Positions 7,536 through 15,571 of a stretch of 64,000 nt of DNA are shown here, one piece after another. The notes under the pieces were generated by a model. The model ran no database searches and had not been told where the DNA came from. It saw nothing but the letters and a program-made list of their open reading frames with translations. The number at the start of each line of letters is the position of its first letter. Position 1 is the first letter of the stretch. The stretch covers positions 1-64,000 of the forward strand of contig NZ_CAUYTL010000009.1 in assembly GCF_963575615.1 (NCBI RefSeq), in the 5' to 3' direction. This stretch comes from Listeria_A hofi. Its GTDB lineage: Bacteria; Bacillota; Bacilli; Lactobacillales; Listeriaceae. Both the position numbers and the translations under genes were made by a program.

Positions 7536-8822
7536 GTGGAAGCGAAATTAGAAGTTGGGATTTTAGGATTTGGAACGGTTGGTAGTGGTGTTATTCACAT
7601 TTTAGAAGAGCATGCAGAGAAAATTAGTCAGATGACTGGCTACCAAGTGAGCGTTAAAACGGTTCTCGTGCGCGACTTAGAGAAAAATCGTCGTTACGAG
7701 ACGAAAGGATTTAGCTTGACCACGGAGCCCTCCGATATTTTAGATGATCCAGCTATTGCGGTAGTTGTGGAAGTTATGGGAAGTATTGAACCAGCGCGAG
7801 AGTATGTTTTACAGGCGCTTAAAGCAGGGAAACATGTTGTGACGGCGAATAAAGATTTAATTGCGTTACATGGTGATGAGTTGATTGCTGTGGCGCAGGC
7901 GAATAAATGTGATTTATTCTATGAAGCGAGTGTTGCCGGTGGGATTCCGATTTTGCGGACAATCGTGAACGGTCTTGCAGCTGATAAAATTCAGAAAGTT
8001 ATGGGAATCGTGAATGGCACGACGAACTTCATGTTGACAAAAATGAAGACGGATAAGCGGAGTTACGAGGATGTTCTGAAAGAGGCGCAGGACTTAGGTT
8101 TTGCAGAATCAGACCCAACGAACGATGTGGACGGTATTGATGCAGCTCGTAAAATGGTAATTTTGACGCGATTGGCGTTTGGTATGAATGTGGACTTAGC
8201 TGACGTGGATACGGTCGGAATTCGTGGGATTGCACCACGCGACATGGAAGTTGCTGAGCAGTTGAAATACGTGATTAAACTGGTTGGCACAGCGGAGGAG
8301 AAGAACGGCTCAGTGGCGGTTAGCGTTGGCCCTGTGCTCTTGCCAAAATATCATCCGATGGCGGGCGTGAATAATGAAAATAACGCGGTTTTTGTCACGG
8401 GAGCTGCGGCTGGCGAGACGATGTATTATGGACCGGGTGCTGGTGAATTGCCAACAGCTACGAGTGTAGTCAGCGATATTATTACGGTTGCAAAGAACAG
8501 CAATTTAGGCACTACTGGCAATGCATTTAATAGTTATAAACATGACACGAAACAAACAGTGCCGGAAGAAATTTTCTCGAAGTATTATTTACGAATTGTC
8601 ATGGATGATAAAACGGGGACATTCCTTAAGTTAACGCAAATTTTTGCGGAAGCAGGAGTTGGTTTTGATAAGATTTTGCAGGAGCCGTTGGATGAATTTA
8701 CGGCAACGGTTGTTGTTGTAACGCACACGACGAGTAAAGCGCAACTGGAACAAGCGATTGAAAAAGTGAAACTGGAACCGCAAATGCAAGTCGAAGCGAA
8801 ATATCAAGTTGTGGAGGGATAA
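7536..8822 (+). CDS. hom: Homoserine dehydrogenase
   Basis: Reduces aspartate semialdehyde to homoserine, the branch point to threonine and methionine. The 428-residue protein has an N-terminal nucleotide-binding fold with GFGTVGSG at 11-18, the substrate/dimerisation domain with TANKDLIA near 105-112 and DPTNDVDGIDA near 193, and a C-terminal ACT domain from about 350 that probably senses an amino acid. It starts with GTG 7536 after GAGGAGG. It is the first gene of a three-gene threonine operon, 3 nt before thrC. Confidence 0.95.
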   Translation: MEAKLEVGILGFGTVGSGVIHILEEHAEKISQMTGYQVSVKTVLVRDLEKNRRYETKGFSLTTEPSDILDDPAIAVVVEVMGSIEPAREYVLQALKAGKHVVTANKDLIALHGDELIAVAQANKCDLFYEASVAGGIPILRTIVNGLAADKIQKVMGIVNGTTNFMLTKMKTDKRSYEDVLKEAQDLGFAESDPTNDVDGIDAARKMVILTRLAFGMNVDLADVDTVGIRGIAPRDMEVAEQLKYVIKLVGTAEEKNGSVAVSVGPVLLPKYHPMAGVNNENNAVFVTGAAAGETMYYGPGAGELPTATSVVSDIITVAKNSNLGTTGNAFNSYKHDTKQTVPEEIFSKYYLRIVMDDKTGTFLKLTQIFAEAGVGFDKILQEPLDEFTATVVVVTHTTSKAQLEQAIEKVKLEPQMQVEAKYQVVEG

Positions 8823-8825
8823 ATA

Positions 8826-9884
8826 ATGTACGAAGGATTACTGAAAAGATACAAGGATTATTTACCGATTACTGAAAATACACCGCTAATTGGCTTAGCA
8901 GAAGGGAATACACCGCTGATTCCATTGCCGAATTTGTCGAAAGAGCTTGGCGTGACGCTGTATGGCAAATATGAAGGGCTAAATCCGACGGGCTCGTTTA
9001 AAGATCGTGGTATGGTGATGGCTGTTGCGAAGGCCAAGGAAGAAGGCGCGACGGCGGTTATTTGTGCTTCAACAGGTAACACATCGGCCGCTGCAGCTGC
9101 ATATGCTACTCGTGCGGGAATGAAGGCGTATGTCGTGATTCCGGATGGGAAAGTAGCACTTGGCAAGTTGGCGCAGGCTGTGATGTACGGGGCAGATATT
9201 ATCGCGATTAAAGGAAATTTTGATGAAGCGTTGGATGCGGTTCGCGAGCTTGCCAAAACGGAAGCCGTAGCGCTTGTTAACTCGGTTAATCCGTACCGAT
9301 TGGAAGGTCAGAAAACAGCTGCATTTGAGATTTGTGAACAATTAGGTGGCAAAGCGCCGGATGTGCTTGCGATCCCGGTTGGGAATGCGGGGAATATTTC
9401 AGCTTATTGGAAAGGTTTCAAGGAATGGGATGGACATTTTGGTGTTGGCTTACCGCGGATGCATGGTTTTGAAGCGGAAGGCGCGGCGGCGATTGTTCAA
9501 GGCGCACCAATTAAGAATCCGGAGACGATTGCGACAGCGATTCGGATTGGTAACCCAGCAAGTTGGGAATTGGCTGAGGCGGCGCGTGATGAGTCAAAAG
9601 GCTATATTCATTCTGTAACGGATGATGAGATTATAAATGCATACAAAAAAGTTGCGGCGCAAGACGGTGTGTTTATTGAACCGGGTTCTGCGGCATCGCT
9701 GGCTGGCGTTATCCAACATGTGAAAAGTGGTGCGATTAAGCAAGGCGAGACGGTTGTATGTGTGTTCACTGGGAACGGCTTAAAAGACCCAGATACGGCA
9801 ATGAGCGTGCATGAAGTTCCTATTTCACATGTAGAAGGTGTGGACGCAATGCGTGATTATTTACGTGGAGGCGTGACGAAATGA
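8826..9884 (+). CDS. thrC: Threonine synthase
   Basis: PLP-dependent enzyme that converts O-phosphohomoserine to threonine, the last step of the pathway. The 352-residue length is that of the short bacterial form. The PLP-binding lysine is Lys59 in PTGSFKDRG, and the phosphate-cradling GNAGN loop is near 181-185 (IPVGNAGN). The stop codon overlaps the thrB start (ATGA, 9881-9884), so the two are translationally coupled. Confidence 0.96.
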   Translation: MYEGLLKRYKDYLPITENTPLIGLAEGNTPLIPLPNLSKELGVTLYGKYEGLNPTGSFKDRGMVMAVAKAKEEGATAVICASTGNTSAAAAAYATRAGMKAYVVIPDGKVALGKLAQAVMYGADIIAIKGNFDEALDAVRELAKTEAVALVNSVNPYRLEGQKTAAFEICEQLGGKAPDVLAIPVGNAGNISAYWKGFKEWDGHFGVGLPRMHGFEAEGAAAIVQGAPIKNPETIATAIRIGNPASWELAEAARDESKGYIHSVTDDEIINAYKKVAAQDGVFIEPGSAASLAGVIQHVKSGAIKQGETVVCVFTGNGLKDPDTAMSVHEVPISHVEGVDAMRDYLRGGVTK

Positions 9885-10750
9885 TTAGAATCCAAGTTCC
9901 GGCTACAACAGCGAATCTTGGACCAGGCTTTGACTCATGCGGTCTTGCGCTATCGCTCTACTTGACGCTAGAAGTTTTGGAGCCTACAGCAGAATGGCAT
10001 ATTGCGCATGATCTAGGTGATGGAATCCCGATGGACGCGTCAAATGTCATCATCGAAACCGCACTTATTATTGCGCCGAATCTTACACCGCACAATCTAA
10101 AAATGCTTTGTGATATTCCAGCAGCACGCGGGCTTGGAAGTAGTTCTGCGGCTGTTGTGGCAGGCATTGAACTTGCCAATATCCTTGCTAATTTAGAATT
10201 GACGCCGGAACGCAAAGTGGAGATTGCTGCGGAAATTGAAGGCCATCCTGATAATGTTGCTCCGGCAGTGCTAGGTAATTTTGTTGTAGGCGCAAAATTG
10301 GATGGAGAAGATTTCTACGTTAGGCATCTTTTCCCAGATTGTGCATTACTCGCTTTTATCCCGCAGGAAGCACTTCTAACAAGTGAGAGTCGCGGTGTTT
10401 TACCAGCCGAACTTCCTTACAAAGAAGCTGTCAAAGCGAGCAGTATCGCTAATGTGATGATAGCGGCACTATTGCAAAACGATTTAAAACTAGCTGGCGA
10501 CATGATGGAACGCGATTTATGGCATGAGAATTACCGCGCAAAGCTCGTACCGCATCTTGCCCCACTTCGCAAGTTGACAAAAGCAAATGGTGCATATGCA
10601 GCTTGTCTAAGTGGTGCAGGTCCGACAATCTTAATTTTTGCGCCAAAGACAGAAGCTGCGAATTTAATTAAGATTATGGAAGAGTTCGATAAAACGGCCA
10701 GCGTGCTTTCGCTAAATGTAGAAGGTAATGGCTCTACGATATTCTCATAA
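9881..10750 (+). CDS. thrB: Homoserine kinase
   Basis: Phosphorylates homoserine with ATP to give the substrate of ThrC. It is a 289-residue GHMP-family kinase. The N-terminal substrate motif PATTANLGPGFDSCG is at 7-21, the ATP-loop RGLGSSSAA near 84-92, and the C-terminal SGAGPT near 243. The start overlaps thrC by 4 nt. The gene order hom-thrC-thrB is the standard one of Bacillus and Listeria. A perfect 11-bp terminator follows directly. Confidence 0.96.
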   Translation: MIRIQVPATTANLGPGFDSCGLALSLYLTLEVLEPTAEWHIAHDLGDGIPMDASNVIIETALIIAPNLTPHNLKMLCDIPAARGLGSSSAAVVAGIELANILANLELTPERKVEIAAEIEGHPDNVAPAVLGNFVVGAKLDGEDFYVRHLFPDCALLAFIPQEALLTSESRGVLPAELPYKEAVKASSIANVMIAALLQNDLKLAGDMMERDLWHENYRAKLVPHLAPLRKLTKANGAYAACLSGAGPTILIFAPKTEAANLIKIMEEFDKTASVLSLNVEGNGSTIFS

Positions 10751-10757
10751 TGAAACG

Positions 10758-10797
10758 ACGAGTAAAGCACTGTTTTTCGCTTTACTCGTAGTTTTTG
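10758..10797 (+). terminator. Intrinsic terminator of the threonine operon
   Basis: Perfect 11-bp stem ACGAGTAAAGC (10758-10768)/GCTTTACTCGT (10779-10789) with a 10-nt loop and a following T tract. Confidence 0.9.
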
Positions 10798-10826
10798 TTG
10801 TTCCAATTTCCGCGCTATGATAGAAT
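10798..10826 (+). promoter_or_regulatory. Possible promoter of tdk
   Basis: TTGTTC (10798-10803), 17-bp spacer, TAGAAT (10821-10826). It lies between the threonine terminator and tdk, where a promoter is needed; an overlapping TATGAT (10816-10821) is an alternative -10. Confidence 0.5.
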
Positions 10827-10867
10827 GAAAAAGAGTTTTTAACATGGAAATGAGAGGTTTTGAGGGA

Positions 10868-11440
10868 ATGGCACAGCTTTTCTTTAGATATGGTTCGATG
10901 AATAGTGGTAAAACAATTGAAATTTTAAAAGTGGCGCATAATTATGAGGAGCAAAACAAGCCGGTCGTTATTTTTACATCAGGGATTGATGATCGGGATC
11001 AAGTTGGTGTGATTTCGAGTAGAATTGGTTTGAAACGCGAGGCAATCCCAGTATTTTCAACAACGAATCTACATGATGAAGTTGCAAAAATAGATCCGAA
11101 ACCATATTGTGTTCTGCTCGACGAATCGCAATTTTTGGAGAAAAAGCATATTTTGCAACTGGCAGAAATTGCAGATGGGCTCAACATCCCAGTTATTGCA
11201 TACGGTCTAAAAAATGATTTTCAAAATGAGCTTTTCGAGGGTTCTAAATATTTATTACTATATGCAGATAAAATTGAAGAAATGAAGACTGTTTGTTGGT
11301 TCTGCACGAAGAAGGCAACGATGGTACTGCGTGTCGATGAGGAAGGAAAACCAATGTATAAAGGTGACCAAATCATGATTGGTGGTAATGATCGCTATTA
11401 TCCAGTATGCCGAAAATGTCACGCCAACCCATCAATTTAA
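10868..11440 (+). CDS. tdk: Thymidine kinase
   Basis: Phosphorylates thymidine with ATP in the salvage pathway. The 190-residue protein is of the type II (TK1-like) family. The P-loop is GSMNSGKT at residues 9-16, DESQFL carries the catalytic-region acidic residue near 85, and the structural zinc is held by CWFC (about 142-145) and CRKC (about 181-184). I place the start at ATG 10868 (MAQLFF), the N-terminus typical of Listeria; an upstream in-frame ATG at 10844 would add eight residues not expected for the family. The next gene, prfA, begins 34 bp later. Confidence 0.95.
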   Translation: MAQLFFRYGSMNSGKTIEILKVAHNYEEQNKPVVIFTSGIDDRDQVGVISSRIGLKREAIPVFSTTNLHDEVAKIDPKPYCVLLDESQFLEKKHILQLAEIADGLNIPVIAYGLKNDFQNELFEGSKYLLLYADKIEEMKTVCWFCTKKATMVLRVDEEGKPMYKGDQIMIGGNDRYYPVCRKCHANPSI

Positions 11441-11473
11441 ATTTTTGACAACTAAAAAATGAGGTGAACCTAA

Positions 11474-12550
11474 ATGTATGATCGTTTACAAGCCGTGGAA
11501 GATCGTTATGATGAGCTAAATGAGCTGCTGAGCGACCCGAATGTAGTTAGCGACGCAAAAAAATTACGAGATTATTCCAAAGAGCAATCTAGCATTACCG
11601 AAACAGTCGAGACATATCGAGAGTATAAAGACGTGACTGCGGGACTTGCAGAAACGCGTGAAATGATGAATGAAAAACTCGATGATGATATGAAAGAAAT
11701 GGTCAAAGAAGAATTTAATGAATTGACACACAAAAAAGCGGACTTGGAAGAAAGGCTTAAACTCTTACTTGTTCCAAAAGACCCAAATGACGACAAAAAT
11801 GTAATTATGGAAATTCGTGGTGCTGCTGGTGGCGATGAAGCTGCCTTATTTGCTGGGGATTTATTCCGGATGTATTCACGTTACGCTGAATCACGCGGTT
11901 GGAAAGCGGAAGTAATGGAAGCAAATGCAACGGGAATTGGTGGTTATAAGGAGATTATCGTATTGATTAACGGATCTGGAGCCTATTCCCGTTTAAAATA
12001 CGAAAATGGCGCTCACCGTGTACAGCGTGTACCGGAAACTGAGTCAGGTGGCCGAATTCATACATCGACAGCGACAGTGGCGATTTTGCCAGAAGCCGAA
12101 GATGTCGAAATTGATATTAAAGATAGTGAAATTCGCACGGATACTTTTGCGTCTAGTGGCGCCGGCGGACAAAGTGTTAATACGACGATGTCCGCGGTAC
12201 GTTTGACACACATTCCGACGGGGATTGTTGTTTCGATGCAAGATGAACGTTCCCAAATTAAGAATAAAGAGAAGGCAATGAAAATTTTGAGAGCCCGTAT
12301 TTTTGATAAATTTGAGCGTGAGGCGCAGGAAGAGTATGATACGCATCGGAAATCTGCGGTCGGTACTGGTGACCGTTCTGAGCGAATTCGGACGTATAAT
12401 TATCCACAGAACCGAGTGACTGACCACCGTATTGGTTTGACGATTCAGAAACTCGATCAAATTATGGAAGGCAAGCTGGATGAGGTTATCGATGCGCTTA
12501 TTTTGGAAGATCAAACGAGCCGTCTCGATCATTTAAGCGATGGTATGTAA
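11474..12550 (+). CDS. prfA: Peptide chain release factor 1
   Basis: RF1 reads UAA and UAG stop codons and triggers peptide release on the ribosome. It is a 358-residue class I release factor. The PxT codon-reading motif is PET near 187-189 and the catalytic GGQ is at 231-233. Note that this prfA is the release factor, not the Listeria virulence regulator of the same name. ATG 11474 follows GAGGTG. The glutamine of GGQ is the target of the methylase encoded by the next gene, which starts 2 nt after the stop codon. Confidence 0.97.
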   Translation: MYDRLQAVEDRYDELNELLSDPNVVSDAKKLRDYSKEQSSITETVETYREYKDVTAGLAETREMMNEKLDDDMKEMVKEEFNELTHKKADLEERLKLLLVPKDPNDDKNVIMEIRGAAGGDEAALFAGDLFRMYSRYAESRGWKAEVMEANATGIGGYKEIIVLINGSGAYSRLKYENGAHRVQRVPETESGGRIHTSTATVAILPEAEDVEIDIKDSEIRTDTFASSGAGGQSVNTTMSAVRLTHIPTGIVVSMQDERSQIKNKEKAMKILRARIFDKFEREAQEEYDTHRKSAVGTGDRSERIRTYNYPQNRVTDHRIGLTIQKLDQIMEGKLDEVIDALILEDQTSRLDHLSDGM

Positions 12551-12551
12551 G

Positions 12552-13406
12552 ATGACGATTGCCGAAGTCTTGAACCAAGCAAAAGCCGAATTGACCGCTC
12601 GCAATTTGGACCTTAACATCGCTGAAATTATCATCGAAACGAGGCTTGGTCTGACACGTTCCGAGCTATGGATGTCGTTGGACCGAGAAATGCACGTGAG
12701 CGAAAAAAAGCAATTTGACGACGATTTCGCGCGCTATATAGGAGGAGAGCCAGTTCAGTACATTTTGGAAGTGGCTCCTTTTTATGGACGCGATTTTTAT
12801 GTCACACCGAGCGTCCTCATTCCGCGTCCAGAAACCGAGGAGCTCGTTTATGCGGCTGAAAAGTATATCGAACAAAATCCGACTCGTATCCAGCATATTT
12901 TAGACGTCTGTACTGGTAGCGGCATTATCCCAATCACATTGAAAGCAATATTCCCTTCGTGTGATATTACTGGTTCTGATATTTCTAAAGAAGCGCTTCA
13001 AATTGCCGAGCAAAACAATGCACGACTGGAAACAGATGTCCGATTTATCCACAGCGATTTAGTAGAATATTTTCAAAAAACAGGGGAAAAATTTGATATA
13101 ATCTTAGCGAATCCACCTTATATTGCAGAATCTGAGCGTGTGGAAATGTCGAAGTATGTGCTAGAAAACGAACCAGAACTAGCGTTATTCGCGCCAAATG
13201 ATGGTTTAGCAATTTACGAACGACTCATTAAGAATTTGCCAGATATTGTGGATAATTGTTTTTGGATTGGAATGGAAATAGGTTATACACAAGGGCAAGC
13301 AGTGAAAAAACTGCTAGAAAAAAGTTTTCCACAAGCTAAAGTTATTGTTAAACAAGATATAAATGGCAAAGATCGAATGGTTATTTGCTCTAATGAACTG
13401 ATATAG
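12552..13406 (+). CDS. prmC: Peptide chain release factor N5-glutamine methyltransferase
   Basis: Methylates the GGQ glutamine of release factors with S-adenosylmethionine. The 284-residue protein has an N-terminal helical release-factor-binding domain and a Rossmann methyltransferase domain with DVCTGSG near 118-124 and the amide-binding NPPY near 187-190. I choose ATG 12552 rather than the in-frame ATG at 12540 that overlaps prfA. No strong Shine-Dalgarno sequence is visible, so translation may be coupled to prfA. A terminator follows at 13407. Confidence 0.95.
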   Translation: MTIAEVLNQAKAELTARNLDLNIAEIIIETRLGLTRSELWMSLDREMHVSEKKQFDDDFARYIGGEPVQYILEVAPFYGRDFYVTPSVLIPRPETEELVYAAEKYIEQNPTRIQHILDVCTGSGIIPITLKAIFPSCDITGSDISKEALQIAEQNNARLETDVRFIHSDLVEYFQKTGEKFDIILANPPYIAESERVEMSKYVLENEPELALFAPNDGLAIYERLIKNLPDIVDNCFWIGMEIGYTQGQAVKKLLEKSFPQAKVIVKQDINGKDRMVICSNELI

Positions 13407-13436
13407 AAGCATTTCTATCTAAGAGATGCTTTTTTC
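13407..13436 (+). terminator. Intrinsic terminator of the tdk-prfA-prmC unit
   Basis: AAGCATTTCT (13407-13416) pairs with AGAGATGCTT (13422-13431) over 10 bp, 5-nt loop, then a T run. Confidence 0.85.
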
Positions 13437-13446
13437 TTGGCTATAT

Positions 13447-13603
13447 TTATCCACAACATTGGGGATAAAACTTTGTGCAAAAAATTTTTTTAATCAAATC
13501 TTAATAATTAAAACCCAGTTATCAACACACTTATACACATTATCCACAGATTCACAATTACTTATCCACATTGACAAAGTTATTATCCACAGTTTGGGGA
13601 TAA
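13447..13603. promoter_or_regulatory. DnaA-box cluster upstream of ywlC
   Basis: Five exact matches to TTATNCACA lie in 145 bp: 13447-13455, 13531-13539, 13540-13548, 13562-13570 and 13583-13591. Near matches are TTATCAACA at 13519-13527 and, on the other strand, TGGGGATAA at 13595-13603. The boxes at 13531 and 13540 abut. The interval between prmC and ywlC (302 bp) holds little else. In Bacillus subtilis the ywlC upstream region is, as I recall, one of the DnaA-box clusters bound by DnaA away from oriC. The likely roles are titrating DnaA or making ywlC-ywlE respond to it. Confidence 0.88.
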
Positions 13604-13708
13604 CTAGGTGAGCAGAGTCCTAATTTTTAAATAAAGCAAGCTCAGACTATAAAAATGGCATCAGAAACGGTAAAATAAGATTAAAGCAATGTAAAGGAGC
13701 AAATCCTA

Positions 13709-14755
13709 ATGGAAACCAAGATTTGGCATGTAACAAAGGAGAATGAAATTCAGACGTATCTAGAAGTGGCAAAACTTTTGCAAGCGGGAGAAACCGTAGC
13801 CTTTCCTACTGAGACAGTTTATGGGATTGGCGCAGATGCTACCAATGAACAAGCAGTAGCTAAGATTTATGAAGCGAAGGGCCGGCCGTCAGATAATCCT
13901 CTTATCGTTCACGTAGCCGACCAATCACAAATCCATGAATTCGTTCAAAAAATCCCGAGCAACGCAAAAAAACTAATGAAAGAGTTTTGGCCCGGTCCGC
14001 TGACGATTATTTTACCTCTACAGCCGGAGCGACTGGCTACCAATGTGACGGCAGGTTTGGACAGTGTTGGTGTTCGTATACCAGAACATCCTGTTGCCCT
14101 TGGACTTTTGGCTGTGGCTGGAATTCCTGTCGCAGCTCCAAGTGCTAATCGATCGGGAAAGCCGAGCCCGACATCCGGCGAACATGTAGCTGAAGATTTA
14201 TTAGGGCGGATTTCTGGTATCGTCTTTGCTGGCAAAACCGGTGTGGGTCTTGAATCTACAGTCATTGATTGTACGCTCGAACCTCCAGCTATTTTGCGAC
14301 CGGGAGGCATTTCGCAAGAGGAAATTGAGGCCATGATTGGTCCAGTTATTTCAGAAACGAAGGAAATGACAAAGCAAGAAGCACCGAAAGCACCTGGAAT
14401 GAAATACACACATTACGCGCCCAAAGCTCCTATAGCAATCGTTAAGGGAGATACGACATTTTTCCAAAAGCAGATTGATTTAGCAGAAAAGCGCGGAGAG
14501 GTCGTTGGAGTACTAGTATCTGATGAATTAGAGGAGCATTTACGGAAGTCAGAATACATGGTAGGGCTTGGGAGTAAGGCTCATCCAGAAGAGATTGCTT
14601 ACCGATTATATGACCGATTACGTTATTTTGATCGTACTCCTGTGACACTTATTTATACAGAACCATTTGAGAAAGTGGGAATTGGCGAAGCAGTAATGAA
14701 TCGTCTTGATAAGGCAGCAGGTGGACGCTATATTAAACAAAGTGAGGAAAGTTAG
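13709..14755 (+). CDS. ywlC: L-threonylcarbamoyladenylate synthase (Sua5/YwlC type)
   Basis: Makes threonylcarbamoyl-AMP from threonine, bicarbonate and ATP, the first step of the universal t6A37 modification of tRNAs reading ANN codons. The 348-residue length shows the two-domain Sua5 form: an N-terminal YrdC-like catalytic domain (about 10-205, with AKGRPSDNPLIVHV near 55-68 and SANRSGKPSPTS near 148-159) and a C-terminal Sua5 domain. ATG 13709 lies behind AAAGGAG. The DnaA-box cluster is its upstream region. It is followed by ywlE with 1 nt between. Confidence 0.95.
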   Translation: METKIWHVTKENEIQTYLEVAKLLQAGETVAFPTETVYGIGADATNEQAVAKIYEAKGRPSDNPLIVHVADQSQIHEFVQKIPSNAKKLMKEFWPGPLTIILPLQPERLATNVTAGLDSVGVRIPEHPVALGLLAVAGIPVAAPSANRSGKPSPTSGEHVAEDLLGRISGIVFAGKTGVGLESTVIDCTLEPPAILRPGGISQEEIEAMIGPVISETKEMTKQEAPKAPGMKYTHYAPKAPIAIVKGDTTFFQKQIDLAEKRGEVVGVLVSDELEEHLRKSEYMVGLGSKAHPEEIAYRLYDRLRYFDRTPVTLIYTEPFEKVGIGEAVMNRLDKAAGGRYIKQSEES

Positions 14756-14756
14756 C

Positions 14757-15158
14757 ATGAAAATTTTATTTGTGTGTACTGGAAATACTTGTAGAAGTCC
14801 AATGGCGGAAAAAATATTGCAGTGGTTCAAACCTGAATGGGAGGTTCGTTCAGCTGGAATTATAGCAATAGCTGGGGCACCGATGTCGATGCAATCAAAA
14901 GAGGTGCTTCAGGAGCATGGATTACCAACTTATCATATCGCGAAACCATTGACTGATGAGTTGGTGGAACAAGCAGATAAAATTTTTGTGATGACGGAAC
15001 AACATCGGCGTACTCTTGTGGATAAGTTTCCAAACAAAAAAACGGAGCTGATTTCGCCTTATGATTTTGATGTAGCAGATCCATATGGTGGCAGTAAGGC
15101 GGATTATGAGTATGCTTTTGCGGAGTTAGAAGAAATGATTACACGAAGATTCTTATGA
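14757..15158 (+). CDS. ywlE: Low-molecular-weight phosphatase, protein-arginine phosphatase YwlE type
   Basis: A 133-residue low-molecular-weight phosphatase. The P-loop CTGNTCRSP begins at Cys7, with Arg13, and the general acid is in DPYGG near 105. Residue 11 is threonine. In B. subtilis YwlE this threonine is a determinant of phosphoarginine rather than phosphotyrosine specificity, so the protein probably removes arginine phosphates added by McsB and thereby tunes ClpC-ClpP proteolysis and stress responses. ATG 14757 is 1 nt after the ywlC stop; a longer upstream reading frame lies inside ywlC and is not used. Specificity is inferred, not shown. Confidence 0.9.
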   Translation: MKILFVCTGNTCRSPMAEKILQWFKPEWEVRSAGIIAIAGAPMSMQSKEVLQEHGLPTYHIAKPLTDELVEQADKIFVMTEQHRRTLVDKFPNKKTELISPYDFDVADPYGGSKADYEYAFAELEEMITRRFL

Positions 15159-15169
15159 GATGTTTAGAG

Positions 15170-15450
15170 GGTGCCTTTGGTGCAGACTGTAGAAAAACTA
15201 CTTCACATGATTTCCCACCAAAATTCATGCTTTCCATAAAAACCAAAAGCCGGTTTTTTCCTGCGCCCTCTAACAAATTCTGTCGAGGCTAAACGGGCTG
15301 ATTTTGCTTTTCACATTAGATCTAGCTCCATCAGCCAGCTCCTCGAAAACTTCACGCCCTCCATAAAAATCAAGAGAGGATTTTTCCTGCGGCCGCCCCA
15401 GTTTTTTCGGAGCTAACGGGCTGATTCCGCTTTTCATGTTTGTGAATTAC
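15170..15450. repeat. Mosaic of dispersed repeats between ywlE and glyA
   Basis: The interval contains the left arm of the family B element (15183-15213, CAGACTGTAGAAAAACTACT and following bases) fused to two copies of the second family A stem-loop. In the first, AAAAACC (15238-15244) pairs with GGTTTTT (15252-15258). In the second, AAAAATC (15365-15371) pairs with GATTTTT (15379-15385). Each is followed by the conserved tail GCTAAACGGGC or GCTAACGGGC. A segment like the family A GGATCCAGCTTC block appears near 15320. No duplicated terminator flanks it. From 15450 to the glyA start only A/T-rich sequence is seen, with no convincing promoter. Confidence 0.75.
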
Positions 15451-15571
15451 CTCACTATTTAGAATTAGTTAATCTTGCGCGAAAATACTTGCAATTTAAG
15501 CTGGAATGAGAGATTATTAAACCATGTACGAAGCTTTACTAATCATTTGAGAAAAGGATGGGGATCCACAC

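Noticed and set aside
11474..12550. Virulence regulator PrfA
   Set aside because: The product has the GGQ and PxT motifs of release factor 1; it shares only the gene name with the Listeria virulence regulator.
13447..13603. Chromosomal replication origin oriC
   Set aside because: Despite the DnaA boxes, dnaA, dnaN, gyrB or rpmH are not nearby and the flanking genes are those of the ywlC locus; a regulatory or titration cluster fits better.
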